A DNA stretch of 64,000 nt from Ruminococcus sp. UBA1409 (GCA_002305045.1 DBPX01000005.1:1-64000), one strand, 5' to 3'; shown: positions 7,447 to 16,595, counted from the stretch's first letter. Translations and numbers: made by a program. The notes: a model not told the origin generated them from the sequence alone.

Positions 7447-8286
7447 ATGGTTGAGATTATCGAGATATCACAGCTGGAGGACGAGCGGCTTCGTTCCTAT
7501 GTGAGCCTCACAGAGGCACAGCTAAGAAACAGGCTGGAGCCGGAAAAGGGGATATTCATCGCCGAAAGCCCTAAGGTGATAGAGCTTGCGCTCGACTGCG
7601 GGCTGGAGCCTGTCTCGGTTTTGACCGAGAGGCGGCATATCGGCTCCTTGGCGGCGGGAGTGTTAAAGAGGCTTGAGTCGGCGACAGGAAGAGTACCCTG
7701 CTACACGGCGGACGAGAGCCTTCTTAGCAGGCTGACAGGGTACGAGCTGTACAGGGGAGTGCTCTGCGAGATGAAACGGCCAAGAGCCAGAAGCTGTGAG
7801 GAGGTCTGCCGGGGAGCCTCCAGGATAGCCGTTTTGGAGGATATAGCGGATTCTGTAAATGTAGGTGCGCTGGTGAGGTCTGCCGCCGCTCTCGGTATGG
7901 ACGCAGTGCTCTTTACCCCCTCCTGCTGCGACCCGCTTTGCAGGCGGGCTGTAAGGGTTAGCATGGGGACCGTCTTTAAGATACCCTTTGCCTTTATAGG
8001 GAGCAGCCGTGACGAGTGGCTTAAAAGCGGGATAGAGCTTTTGCACCGTCTTGGCTTTGAGACAGCCGCAATGGCGCTGAGAGAGGACTCGGTGGGTCTT
8101 GATTCAAAAAGGCTTTTAGAGTCGAAGCGGCTTGCCGTTATCCTTGGCTCGGAGGGCTACGGGCTTTGTGAGAACACAATAGCTAAAAGCGATTATGTGG
8201 TCAGGATTCCGATGTCCTGCGACGTTGACTCCCTGAATGTCGCTGCGGCAGGAGCTATCGCTTTCTGGCAGCTAAGAAAAAGGTAA
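7447..8286 (+). CDS. SpoU/TrmH-family RNA 2'-O-methyltransferase
   Basis: A 279-residue enzyme that transfers a methyl group from SAM to a ribose 2'-OH in rRNA or tRNA. The three SpoU motifs are present: NVGALVRSAAALG, ILGSEGYGL and IPMSCDVDSLNVAAAGAI. Together these form the trefoil-knot SAM site. The N-terminal ~100 residues correspond to the RNA-binding substrate domain (IFIAESPKVIELAL). GGAGGG precedes the ATG. It is monocistronic, with a promoter at 7382 and a terminator at 8334. The exact RNA target cannot be read from sequence. Confidence 0.88.
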   Translation: MVEIIEISQLEDERLRSYVSLTEAQLRNRLEPEKGIFIAESPKVIELALDCGLEPVSVLTERRHIGSLAAGVLKRLESATGRVPCYTADESLLSRLTGYELYRGVLCEMKRPRARSCEEVCRGASRIAVLEDIADSVNVGALVRSAAALGMDAVLFTPSCCDPLCRRAVRVSMGTVFKIPFAFIGSSRDEWLKSGIELLHRLGFETAAMALREDSVGLDSKRLLESKRLAVILGSEGYGLCENTIAKSDYVVRIPMSCDVDSLNVAAAGAIAFWQLRKR

Positions 8287-8333
8287 CGGCGTCCGCATAA
8301 GACTGCTCATACATAAAATATCCAGATAATATC

Positions 8334-8373
8334 CTCCCGCCGGGGCGATAAGCCGTCTGCGGGAGATTTTTTT
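8334..8373 (+). terminator. intrinsic terminator (repeat copy 1)
   Basis: CTCCCGC (8334-8340) pairs with GCGGGAG (8359-8365), followed by ATTTTTTT. An almost identical hairpin with the same loop recurs at 12145-12183. Confidence 0.8.
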
Positions 8374-8475
8374 ACCCTGCCGGGCTTACCTTGGATTTTA
8401 AAGCCCCTCCTGCGGCAGGACGACAAGAAACTTATTTCTAAACCTGACAGTTTCAGCCTAATCCTGCCAAAACTA

Positions 8476-8504
8476 TTGACAAATAATTATGCGTATGCTA
8501 TAAT
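8476..8504 (+). promoter_or_regulatory. consensus sigma-A promoter of the secreted/lipoprotein operon
   Basis: TTGACA (8476-8481), 17-base spacer ending in TGC, TATAAT (8499-8504). It leads a ~130-base leader to the ATG at 8641. The leader also holds AAGAAGGAG before an in-frame TTG at 8575. Apart from this and the terminator, the gap 8287-8640 is featureless. Confidence 0.75.
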
Positions 8505-8640
8505 AAGAGTAACACTAAGCTTAGTTCATTCACCAAAACAATTGCCGGCAGATGATTATTAAGAAGGAGTGAGTTTGTTTAAAATTCGGATTATACGCAG
8601 TCGACCCAATAACAAAAGGCAAAAAAGGAGTTATAATACT

Positions 8641-9036
8641 ATGAGAAAAATGATGATTATGATTACGGTTGTTGTTATGATACTATCGTCTATGTCGGTT
8701 TACGCTGAGTCGTATGTGATTAGCAATGAAACAATTGCGGGAGAATTGATGGGACTAGATCCAAGGATGGTAACTAGGACATGCAAGAAATGTTACAAAA
8801 CTCAGGTAGATGTTTATTGCACCGGAGCAACTGGACAAGCACCTTCTGCTGGTTGTTATGTATCAAGCCATCCCAGTGGTTGCCAAACTGTTGACAGGTA
8901 TTACGGCTGTGCTAATGCATATTGTCCAACTTGTGGATATTCCTACCATTATGATACGACGCATATAGAAAAATGTAGGCATACATCGACAGGAAGCACA
9001 TGGTATAACACCTGCAATTACGGTCCGAGGGAGTAA
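8641..9036 (+). CDS. small secreted cysteine-rich protein
   Basis: Unrecognised 131-residue protein. The first ~22 residues are a classical signal peptide (MRKMMIMITVVVMILSSM, ending VYA), so it is exported. The mature part is rich in Cys (about 11), including CKKC and CPTC pairs, plus many Tyr, Thr, Gly and His residues, resembling a zinc-ribbon or disulfide-laced domain. The ATG at 8641 has AAAAAAGGAG 10 bases upstream and starts directly at the signal peptide; the frame is open back to a GTG at 8569. It is AT-richer than its neighbours. Its stop lies 4 bases before the next lipoprotein gene, so they are one operon. Confidence 0.6.
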   Translation: MRKMMIMITVVVMILSSMSVYAESYVISNETIAGELMGLDPRMVTRTCKKCYKTQVDVYCTGATGQAPSAGCYVSSHPSGCQTVDRYYGCANAYCPTCGYSYHYDTTHIEKCRHTSTGSTWYNTCNYGPRE

Positions 9037-9040
9037 TTCT

Positions 9041-10033
9041 ATGCACAAAAAACTACTTGCCGCAGTCACTGCCCTGATGGTTATCATAAGCCTTTGCTCC
9101 TGCAGCAGCTCTAATGCGCCTGCCGGAGATGACAGCTTTGCAAAAAACGATTTGATTGCTGGAAATAAAGCTGATTCATCAGACGCCGATTCAGAGCACG
9201 ACCCCGAAGCTCTCGTAATTGCATATTACGGTCTTGCCTCTCCTTATATAGAGCAGATTGCAGAGTATTTAAGGGAATCCGAGGGGATGAGGATAGAGAT
9301 TGTCCACTATAAGGATGATGCCTACGCCCTTAATACAAAGCTGATGTCTGAGGACAAGTCTATTGACATCTTTTTGACGATTACCTTGGATATTCATAAT
9401 TATGTCCGTGGCGGATATTATGAGGATTTAAGCGCATATCCGAGCCTAAGGGAAAGGATTGAGGGCAATAATTATACTAAAAGCGTCGCCGCTTACGAGG
9501 GAGACTATTTTGGTGTCCCGTGTGAATCCAGGTATATGGACAACACTATCTTTATGTATAACAGTCCCTTGTTTATCAATTATATCAAGGACAATGTTGA
9601 TGTCCTTAGCGGCGAGTTTAGGGATAAAGACGGAAGCAAGCTCAGCGAGGTCTTTGCAAAGATGTATGAAAAGGGCGGTGACGAGGTTGAGCTGCCCCTT
9701 GCCGAGGTTGACTACAAATATACCTTTGAGGACTATGTTATCCTCAGCCCATACTCTGAGCACAAGGAGGAAGCCGTCAGGTTCCTTGAGGAGGTTTTCG
9801 ATTACATGAATAAGACCTCCGAGCTTTCAAACGAGTGGCAGCTGTATTCCTATCCTGCTCCTGATGAGGATGTCAGCGGTATGTATATCACCTGGAAGGC
9901 TCATGTTCCGAGCGTTATCATGCCGTTGCTGGAAGCTAAGCAGGAGCTTATGAACACAGACGGCAGCGAAAAAGCCATCAAAGCCCTCGCCAAGGAAGCA
10001 GCAAAGGAGGTCCTAATGAGGATGGAGGGATAG
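9041..10033 (+). CDS. solute-binding-like lipoprotein (short paralogue)
   Basis: A 330-residue predicted lipoprotein: signal peptide with lipobox LCSC (Cys ~22), a Ser/Asp-rich linker, then a region reminiscent of periplasmic/extracellular solute-binding proteins (LVIAYYGLASPYIEQIAEYL). No transporter genes are adjacent. It shares its C-terminal layout with the next gene (LMSEDKSIDIF versus LMAKDKDFDLF, and identical final residues ALAKEAAKEVLMRMEG). It begins 4 bases after the Cys-rich secreted gene. Function is not established; a surface sensor or a substrate-capturing protein are both possible. Confidence 0.65.
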   Translation: MHKKLLAAVTALMVIISLCSCSSSNAPAGDDSFAKNDLIAGNKADSSDADSEHDPEALVIAYYGLASPYIEQIAEYLRESEGMRIEIVHYKDDAYALNTKLMSEDKSIDIFLTITLDIHNYVRGGYYEDLSAYPSLRERIEGNNYTKSVAAYEGDYFGVPCESRYMDNTIFMYNSPLFINYIKDNVDVLSGEFRDKDGSKLSEVFAKMYEKGGDEVELPLAEVDYKYTFEDYVILSPYSEHKEEAVRFLEEVFDYMNKTSELSNEWQLYSYPAPDEDVSGMYITWKAHVPSVIMPLLEAKQELMNTDGSEKAIKALAKEAAKEVLMRMEG

Positions 10034-10049
10034 CGTCGTCGGGGTGATT
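9978..10049 (+). repeat. 72-base direct repeat, copy 1
   Basis: Covers the last codons and stop of the 9041 gene and 17 bases beyond. Copy 2 at 11946-12017 differs at only 3 positions by eye, including third-codon sites that could vary freely. Confidence 0.85.
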
Positions 10050-10138
10050 CTCTCTTGCTTTGCAAGCTTTCGTTACGCACCAAACAAGACACAATACTAA
10101 GAAAGGAGAGCCTTTATTCACAAAGGCAATGTGAGAAA

Positions 10139-12001
10139 ATGAAAAAACTGCTTGGATTCATACTTGCAACTTTAATGCTGACTGCCTGCTCGGCTCAAGG
10201 CGACGACGCTCCGTCAGCATCAAGCAGAAAAGACCCTGAGGACATAACCTATTCATCCCCTGAAAGCTCGATTTTCGGAAGGAAGGTTTCCTACGAAGCC
10301 TATACTCCTGCTGAGGGTATCGCACTGCCTGTTCCCTCAGAGGAAATTACGGACATAGTGCAGATTGAAAAGCGGCTCTATATCTTAGGCAACGGCGCTG
10401 TTTATCAACTGGATATTGAAAGTGGTGAGTCCAGAATGCTGTTTGAAGGCTCTGATATCCTGCTTGCGGCATACGGCTCGGAGCTTTTCAGCTATTCTAA
10501 GGGCAGCTATACGCTGACATCATACGATGAAAACGGCAGCATTGCCGATTCCCGCACTCTGTCTACGGAGGATTACATAGAAATCCGTGGACTTATCATT
10601 ACCGAAAACTATGTTGTTCTCCACTGTACGGCGCAGGGCAATAATATGCCCTTCAATCAATACCGGGTTTTTGACAAGGAAACCCTTGAGCCGGTGAAAA
10701 ATATAGACGAAAAGCAGGATGCCGGCGGAGCTTTACGGGACACCATGCCAAGAGTCTATAAAGCCAATCTGCTTCTTGTAACCAGACCCGACAGCTACAG
10801 CGATTCGCTCATGCTGTATTCTCTGGATATTGACACCGGCAGGTTCTCTAAGCTTATTAAGCTTTCCCAGACAAAATCTTATGACAGCATTGATTATGTC
10901 TATAATTCCAAAACCGACACGGCAATCGTCTACACTGCGCCGTCAGGCGCTTTGACCAATCAGGAGGAATCCGCCTCGCCATACTATATTTCCGAGTATT
11001 CCTTGAGCGACCCGGATAATGTAGTTTTGCAAAAACACTATCTTGAAAATCACGGTGAAGCCTCCTTATTTGTCACGGTTTATGAGAACATAATTTCAAC
11101 AGTAAGCGGAACTGAAAACAGCTATCGCTATTATGACTTCCTGAATCCGCCGAAAAGCATAACGGTTGTCGGAAATCAGACGCTTTACGGCGATGCCATA
11201 ACATCCTTTGAAATGGAAACCGGCGTACTCGTCAGGACGGTAGACTACGATTCGGACTATGAAAGGCTTGATATAAAGCTAATGGCGAAAGACAAGGATT
11301 TCGACCTCTTCTCTCCTGTCTCCTATAATGTATATAAATATGTCAGGACGAATACCTATTCCTCCTTGAACAGCTACAGCGGGCTTTTAGACAGACTTTC
11401 GCAGAGTCCCCTTGCACAGGTGCTTGCGGCTAACGGCGACGAATATTTCGGTCTGCCCTTGTACGGCACATACTCCTACCCCAAAGAGAGCTACCCTGAT
11501 AAAATAATCAACGCCGACGGAAGCGAGACTGACAACCCGGTTCCGTTTGCCGTGGTTGCAACTCAAGGTCAGTACTGTGCAAGAAATATCGACGCCCTCG
11601 CCGGAACATATAACGACCCGGACGGCGATGAGCTGTACGAGGTTTTAAAGCATCTGGACAAAAAGCCGTCTGGAGATAATCTTTTGTTCGGCGACGAATT
11701 TATTGTAAACGGCGAGTTTTGCTCGCTTAGCTGTGAGTACCTCATGATGAATCCAGCCTCTGAAAACAAAGAGGACGCCGCTAAATTTTTAGAGTATGTT
11801 TTCGATGCGAACAGCATAAATTATCCGTCGCTTGAGGAGGGCGAAAGCTACCTTGCCTTCTGGAGAATCATGCCATCCGACTATATGACGCCTCTTTACA
11901 GTGCATTTAACCGGGCAAGCCAAGGTGGCTTGTCCCAGAGCGAGCTCAAAGCCCTCGCTAAGGAAGCAGCAAAGGAGGTCCTAATGAGGATGGAGGGATA
12001 G
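10139..12001 (+). CDS. large lipoprotein: N-terminal repeat-like domain plus paralogous C-terminal domain
   Basis: A 620-residue predicted lipoprotein with lipobox LTAC close to the N-terminus. Residues ~60-360 contain short strands and turns (LYILGNGAVYQLDIESGES and similar), suggestive of a beta-propeller. The C-terminal ~300 residues are homologous to the neighbouring 330-residue lipoprotein and end with the same residues. The ATG at 10139 gives the signal peptide directly; the frame is open upstream to 10055. It is in the same operon as the two preceding genes. An extracellular sensing or binding role is inference only. Confidence 0.65.
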   Translation: MKKLLGFILATLMLTACSAQGDDAPSASSRKDPEDITYSSPESSIFGRKVSYEAYTPAEGIALPVPSEEITDIVQIEKRLYILGNGAVYQLDIESGESRMLFEGSDILLAAYGSELFSYSKGSYTLTSYDENGSIADSRTLSTEDYIEIRGLIITENYVVLHCTAQGNNMPFNQYRVFDKETLEPVKNIDEKQDAGGALRDTMPRVYKANLLLVTRPDSYSDSLMLYSLDIDTGRFSKLIKLSQTKSYDSIDYVYNSKTDTAIVYTAPSGALTNQEESASPYYISEYSLSDPDNVVLQKHYLENHGEASLFVTVYENIISTVSGTENSYRYYDFLNPPKSITVVGNQTLYGDAITSFEMETGVLVRTVDYDSDYERLDIKLMAKDKDFDLFSPVSYNVYKYVRTNTYSSLNSYSGLLDRLSQSPLAQVLAANGDEYFGLPLYGTYSYPKESYPDKIINADGSETDNPVPFAVVATQGQYCARNIDALAGTYNDPDGDELYEVLKHLDKKPSGDNLLFGDEFIVNGEFCSLSCEYLMMNPASENKEDAAKFLEYVFDANSINYPSLEEGESYLAFWRIMPSDYMTPLYSAFNRASQGGLSQSELKALAKEAAKEVLMRMEG

Positions 12002-12017
12002 CGGCGCCGGGGTGATT
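11946..12017 (+). repeat. 72-base direct repeat, copy 2
   Basis: Near-identical partner of 9978-10049, lying at the 3' end of the second lipoprotein gene and running past its stop codon. Confidence 0.85.
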
Positions 12018-12023
12018 TGGTGC

Positions 12024-12055
12024 AAAAAATCACAGAGCTTTTTAAGGCTCTGTGA
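12024..12055 (-). terminator. minus-strand terminator after the membrane/spermidine-synthase gene
   Basis: Perfect 9-bp stem TCACAGAGC/GCTCTGTGA (12030-12055), with T6 on the minus strand. Confidence 0.7.
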
Positions 12056-12144
12056 ATGGCGGCAGCTTTATTAATAAATGAAGGTAAGGGTAAGCCGGCG
12101 GACTTGATTTCTGCGGTGCGCTGGGCTTGCCTTAGGCCTGTATC

Positions 12145-12183
12145 CTCCCGCCGGGGCGGTAAGCCGTCTGCGGGAGATTTTTT
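12145..12183 (+). terminator. intrinsic terminator (repeat copy 2)
   Basis: Stem CTCCCGC (12145-12151)/GCGGGAG (12170-12176), then ATTTTTT. It has the same stem and nearly the same loop as the terminator at 8334. The T-run overlaps the last codon of the convergent gene. Confidence 0.75.
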
Positions 12184-13765
12184 ATCCCGTCAGAAGCTCA
12201 TAAAGCTCCTTTAAGCCCATGCCTGAGAGCTGACTGCGGATGCTGACAAGCTCCCTTTCTATCATCTCGTCCAGGACCCGTATGCTTAGAAGCTCGACCG
12301 GCGCCCTGTCGTCGGTGAGGATTCTGCCGGTGCTTTTAGCCTTCGTCATGTCGTCGGCTATACGCCGCATGAAAAGATAAAGAGACTGGTTCTCTACGGT
12401 GGGGAGCATTTCGTTCAGCCGTTGTTGACAGTCGTAGCTGTTTGACGCCAGCAGTACAAGGTTGGAGCCTGCCGGGACGGTGTAGGCGTTGTCGAACACC
12501 TCTAGGATAGTGTCCTGAATGTGGGCGTTGATGCCGTCGGGATCGGGAGTGTACATATTCATGTTCACTCCTATCGCACCTCCAGGCTTTAGGTGCAGGG
12601 CAACCTGCTCGAAGAACTCCCGGCTTGCCATCTGGAAGGGGATGGTGATGTCCTGATAGGCGTCTATCATTATGACATCGTAGAGCTTGTCGGTCGTCGA
12701 GATGTAATGCCTGCCGTCCTGAGCGTAGGTGTCAACGCAGTCGGGGAGGTCGAAATACTCGTTGGCAAGATATATTATCTTCTCGTCGATTTCCACGCCG
12801 TCGATATCGTCAAGACCGAAATAGTAAACGCACTGCTCGGCGCAGGTGCCCGTCCCCAGGCCCAAAATCAGCACGCTTATTTCATCGTTCTCTCCGGCTC
12901 CTGCCATCACGGCGGAGGCTAAAAGATAGTCGTAAAACATTCCGCTCAGCCCGGGACGCTTGAGCTTAATCGACTGCACCCCGAAAAGGACATTGGTGGA
13001 AAAAATCAGGCTGCTTCCGGTGTCCTCGATTCTTAGGTAGTTGTAGACGGACTCCGACTCGTAGATGTTGTCGCTTGCCCAGAAGGCGGTGCCTATCCTG
13101 GTGGAAAAGCCTCCCACGGCAAGTGCAGCCGCTGAGATTATTGCTGCCGCCGCCCTCGCCTTTTTGCGAAAAAAGAGGTATACTAGGCAGACGGTATACA
13201 AAACTCCGGCGAAGATTATAAAGGTCGCCGAGGTCCCGACATAGGGGATTGTTACAAAGGTGGGAAGAAATGTGCCTATTATCGAGCCTACGGTGTTTGC
13301 CGCCTCGATGATTCCGCAGGTTCTGCCGTTTTCGTCGAGGCTGTTTACCGCATACTTTACAAGATTCGGGGTCACCATTCCAAGCACCATCAGCGGGAAG
13401 GCGAAAACCAGTATTGCGCTGAGAAATGCGGCGGCTATCAGGTATCCGTTTGTCACCACCAGAGAAAGCCCGAGAGCAACGCCGGAGATTATAAACTTTC
13501 CCAAAAGCGGGATGAGCATCGTCCAGGTTGCGGCGGCAAAGAGCCAGATAAACAGCCTGTCGGGATTCTTATGGCGGTCAGCCATCCGCCCTCCCAGGAC
13601 ATTTCCTATAGCCATGGCAATCATTATCGTGCCTATAATTATCGTCCAGACTATCTGAGAGGAGGAGAAATACGGAGCCATCAGCCGTGACGCTCCCAGC
13701 TCGATAGCCATCACCGACAGCCCGGATATGAATGCGGTGAGATAAAAAAGCCATTTGTTTTTCAT
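12182..13765 (-). CDS. membrane-fused spermidine synthase-like methyltransferase fold protein
   Basis: A 527-residue fusion. The N-terminal ~210 residues hold about seven or eight hydrophobic helices of the MFS-like type (LTAFISGLSVMAIELGASRL). The C-terminal half is a spermidine-synthase-like Rossmann domain with VLILGLGTGT, DGVEIDEK, AQDGRHY and MIDAYQ, which are the nucleotide/SAM-binding and acidic substrate positions. Such fusions occur in many bacteria and their reaction is not established; polyamine synthesis cannot be assumed. ATG at 13765 has AAAGGA 7 bases upstream; the frame extends to a TTG at 13780. It follows the FGGY kinase on the same strand after 85 bases. Confidence 0.8.
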   Translation of the reverse strand: MKNKWLFYLTAFISGLSVMAIELGASRLMAPYFSSSQIVWTIIIGTIMIAMAIGNVLGGRMADRHKNPDRLFIWLFAAATWTMLIPLLGKFIISGVALGLSLVVTNGYLIAAAFLSAILVFAFPLMVLGMVTPNLVKYAVNSLDENGRTCGIIEAANTVGSIIGTFLPTFVTIPYVGTSATFIIFAGVLYTVCLVYLFFRKKARAAAAIISAAALAVGGFSTRIGTAFWASDNIYESESVYNYLRIEDTGSSLIFSTNVLFGVQSIKLKRPGLSGMFYDYLLASAVMAGAGENDEISVLILGLGTGTCAEQCVYYFGLDDIDGVEIDEKIIYLANEYFDLPDCVDTYAQDGRHYISTTDKLYDVIMIDAYQDITIPFQMASREFFEQVALHLKPGGAIGVNMNMYTPDPDGINAHIQDTILEVFDNAYTVPAGSNLVLLASNSYDCQQRLNEMLPTVENQSLYLFMRRIADDMTKAKSTGRILTDDRAPVELLSIRVLDEMIERELVSIRSQLSGMGLKELYELLTG

Positions 13766-13787
13766 CTTATGTCCTTTCAAGCCGACT

Positions 13788-13825
13788 GCCGCCGACCCAT
13801 TTAAAACAGGACGGCGGCTTTTTTT
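13788..13825 (+). terminator. plus-oriented hairpin with T7 between two minus-strand genes
   Basis: GCCGCCG (13788-13794)/CGGCGGC (13812-13818) followed by TTTTTTT on the plus strand. Both flanking genes run on the minus strand, so this would stop antisense rather than sense transcription, or it acts as a leader hairpin. Confidence 0.5.
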
Positions 13826-13850
13826 GGCTTATATTCTAAAAATATGCCTC

Positions 13851-15416
13851 CTAGAAGCTCTCGACGGCGGCTCTTTCAGCCGGAAGCATTCTCTTGTAGC
13901 GCTCGATGTAGGCATTGAAGCCCTCAACATCCTTTTGCTCGGGAGCCTCGGTAATAGCCTTCATGCCGGCAAAGACCCTCTCGTCAAGGTAATCGTCAAG
14001 GCTTACGCTGTTGCCCAGCACCATGTACTGAGCAAGCACCGCCATACCCCAGGCTCCGCCCTCGCCCGCCGTCTCCATTACCGAGACGGGAGTGTTCATG
14101 GCGGCGGCAAGGAGCTTTTGACCTACTCCCTTTGTCTTGAAGTATCCGCCGTGACCTAAAATAGAGTCTATCTCGACATTCTCGGACAGAAGTATGTCCA
14201 TGCCGATTTTAAGGGTCGCAAGAGCCGAGAAGAGGTTGTTTCTTATGAGGTTTGCAAGGGTAAAGCTCGACTCGGGGCTGCGAAGCAGCATCGGTCTGCC
14301 CTGCTCGAAGTGGGTTATATGCTCGCCGGAGAAGTAGTTGCAGCTCACCATTCCGCCGCAGTCGGGGTCGCCGGTGAGAGCGTGGTACAAAAGCATATCG
14401 TAAAGGGCGGGCTTTGCAATCGGATTGCCGGAAAGCGAGGCGAACTCGGAGAATATTCTCATCCATGCGTCAAGGTCGGTGGAGCAGTTGTTGCAGTGGA
14501 CCATGGCGACCGGTTTGCCGGAGGGAGTCGTAACCATGTCAATCTCGGGATACAGTCTTGAAAGGGGACGGCTTAGGACTATCATCGCAAATACCGAGGT
14601 GCCGGCGGAGACATTTCCCGTCTTGACTCTTACGCTGTTAGTAGCAACCATCCCGGTTCCTGCGTCTCCCTCGGGAGGGCAGACCGGGATTCCCGCCTCA
14701 AGATTCCCGGAGGGGTCTATGAACCTAGCGCCGGACTCGGTGAGAAGCCCTGCGTTCTCGCCTGCGGGAAGAACCCCGGGGAGGACATCCTCCAGCCTCC
14801 AGTCAAAGGAGTAGGAAGCGATAAGCTCGTCGAACTGCTTTATCATCTCCTGATTGAACTGGCAGCTGTCAGAGTCTATCGGGAACATTCCAGACGCCTC
14901 GCCGACTCCAAGGACCCTCTTGCCGGTGAGCATATAGTGGATGTATCCCGCAAGGGTGAGCACATAGCTTATCCTTTTTGTATGCTCCTCGCCGTTTAGT
15001 ATCGCCTGATAGAGGTGCGCTATGCTCCAGCGCTGGGGTATGTTGAAGCCAAAAAGCTCGCTCAGCCTGTCGCTTGCCTCCTTGGTGATGGTGTTTCTCC
15101 AGGTCCTGAAGGGGACTAAAAGCTCGCCGGCGCTGTCAAACGCCATGTAGCCGTGCATCATTGCGGAAAAGCCCATTCCTCCGACCCTTTTAAGAGTCTC
15201 GCCGTATTTGGAGCTATAGTCCTCGGCGAGCCTTGAATAGGCGTCCTGAAGCCCGCCGGAGATATCCTCCAGCGAATAGGTCCAGATTCCGTTTTCAAGA
15301 CGATTCTCCCAGTCGTGGGAGCCTTGGGCGACGACCTTGGAGTCCTCGTCGATTAGAATCGCCTTGATTCTCGTGGAGCCAAACTCGATTCCAAGATAGG
15401 TTTTCATGCTGTTCAT
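13851..15416 (-). CDS. FGGY-family carbohydrate kinase
   Basis: A 521-residue sugar kinase of the xylulokinase/ribulokinase superfamily. It phosphorylates a ketose or polyol with ATP. Visible are the phosphate-1 loop ([11 protein letters not shown]), [12 protein letters not shown] in the substrate lobe, [10 protein letters not shown], and a C-terminal adenosine-site region ending [12 protein letters not shown]. It is distinct from the xylB at 24914 and longer than typical XylB; L-ribulokinase-like enzymes of clostridia have this form, but I cannot fix the substrate. ATG at 15416 has AAGGAG 9 bases upstream. It lies 81 bases downstream of the secreted esterase gene, so sugar released outside may be phosphorylated here. 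Confidence 0.85.
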   Translation of the reverse strand: MNSMKTYLGIEFGSTRIKAILIDEDSKVVAQGSHDWENRLENGIWTYSLEDISGGLQDAYSRLAEDYSSKYGETLKRVGGMGFSAMMHGYMAFDSAGELLVPFRTWRNTITKEASDRLSELFGFNIPQRWSIAHLYQAILNGEEHTKRISYVLTLAGYIHYMLTGKRVLGVGEASGMFPIDSDSCQFNQEMIKQFDELIASYSFDWRLEDVLPGVLPAGENAGLLTESGARFIDPSGNLEAGIPVCPPEGDAGTGMVATNSVRVKTGNVSAGTSVFAMIVLSRPLSRLYPEIDMVTTPSGKPVAMVHCNNCSTDLDAWMRIFSEFASLSGNPIAKPALYDMLLYHALTGDPDCGGMVSCNYFSGEHITHFEQGRPMLLRSPESSFTLANLIRNNLFSALATLKIGMDILLSENVEIDSILGHGGYFKTKGVGQKLLAAAMNTPVSVMETAGEGGAWGMAVLAQYMVLGNSVSLDDYLDERVFAGMKAITEAPEQKDVEGFNAYIERYKRMLPAERAAVESF

Positions 15417-15497
15417 ATTATCCTTCTCCTTGCTGTTTATTGACATAAGCTGTGCCGCCGCTATGCCAGCCTAAAGACGGGCCTTGGCAGACCTTAA

Positions 15498-16595
15498 TCA
15501 GCTTGCCTTGAATATGTATTTTGCGAAGTTGTAGGTGCCCACCTCGACGGCAGGTCCGCCGTGCCAGGAGGATACCATCTGATATTTATGGGTGACGCCG
15601 TTTCGTGTGAAGATGTTGGAATAGGTCTTGGGAGAGTCCCATACGACCTGGTCGTCGTCTCCTGCGAAGATTTCAAGAAGGTAGGGGCTGTACTCCTCGG
15701 GGAAAACAAGCTCGTCCTCCGAAAGCTGACCGGGGTGCATATTGGGATCGCCGGGGGTAAGACCGGGAGCCGGGCAGAACGCCGCTATGTAGCCGAATTT
15801 GTCCGGGTGCATAAGACCTATTGCAAGAGCCTCCCTTCCGCCCATTGAGAAGCCGCAGACGGCTGTATGGTCCCTGCCAGTGAGGGCAGAGTAGTTTTTC
15901 TCTATGTAGGGCATGAGGTCGGTGGTTATCTCCTCGACGCAGTTATCGTATATCAGGCTGTTTTCGAGATTCAGCCCGGTGCAGGAGTCCTGCTGACCCT
16001 TTTTGGAGGCGAAGATGTCGGGAAATACTACAATCATCTCCTCCGCCTCATCGTCAGCAATCATCTTGCCTATAATGTTCTGACAGCCGGCGTCCTCCGC
16101 CATAGAGTTATTGTGCCCCCAATAGCCGTGGAGGATGTATAAAACCGGGTAGCTCTTCGACTCGTCATAGGACGCAGGAAGATATACCCTCGCCTTTCTG
16201 TCCTTCTCGCAAACGCTAGAGTAGTAGGTGACCTCAGTAAGAGTGCCGTACTCCTTTATCGTCGGGAAGGAGGGGGAGCCGCTCACCCAGCCCGGGGAAT
16301 ACTTACTGGGGAGGGTATCGGTGGTTTCAATGTCCTTCATAAAAAGCTCTCCTGTCATGGGATTCTCCTCGAGATAGGAAAACAGCATATTAAAATCACG
16401 GATGCTGATTTCCCCGCCGTTTTCGTAGATGCTTTTAAGACCTGCCATACTGCCGGTTGTGATTCCCACCAGGACATCTCTTAGGTCCTTGTTGGATGTG
16501 AAGCCGTCCTGATTGGCGTCGTATGCCGAGCGTGACGGCGTGCCGGAGAGTAAAATCCCGGCTGCGAGTGCGGTTGATATTAGCTTGGTTAGCAT
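15498..16595 (-). CDS. secreted esterase (feruloyl/acetyl esterase type) with dockerin-like segment
   Basis: A 365-residue exported alpha/beta hydrolase. Signal peptide residues ~1-24. Residues ~26-75 contain one clean EF-hand-like calcium loop (DANQDGFTSNKD) and a degenerate second half (EISIRDFNMLFSYL), resembling a dockerin that normally plugs an enzyme into a cellulosome. The catalytic domain has oxyanion-hole HGYWG, nucleophile elbow GFSMGG (S250), an acid near GDDDQVV and a His in WHGG (H345). This fits carbohydrate esterase family 1 acting on plant cell-wall esters. ATG at 16595 has GGAGG 5 bases upstream. It is probably transcribed with the FGGY kinase downstream. Confidence 0.82.
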   Translation of the reverse strand: MLTKLISTALAAGILLSGTPSRSAYDANQDGFTSNKDLRDVLVGITTGSMAGLKSIYENGGEISIRDFNMLFSYLEENPMTGELFMKDIETTDTLPSKYSPGWVSGSPSFPTIKEYGTLTEVTYYSSVCEKDRKARVYLPASYDESKSYPVLYILHGYWGHNNSMAEDAGCQNIIGKMIADDEAEEMIVVFPDIFASKKGQQDSCTGLNLENSLIYDNCVEEITTDLMPYIEKNYSALTGRDHTAVCGFSMGGREALAIGLMHPDKFGYIAAFCPAPGLTPGDPNMHPGQLSEDELVFPEEYSPYLLEIFAGDDDQVVWDSPKTYSNIFTRNGVTHKYQMVSSWHGGPAVEVGTYNFAKYIFKAS

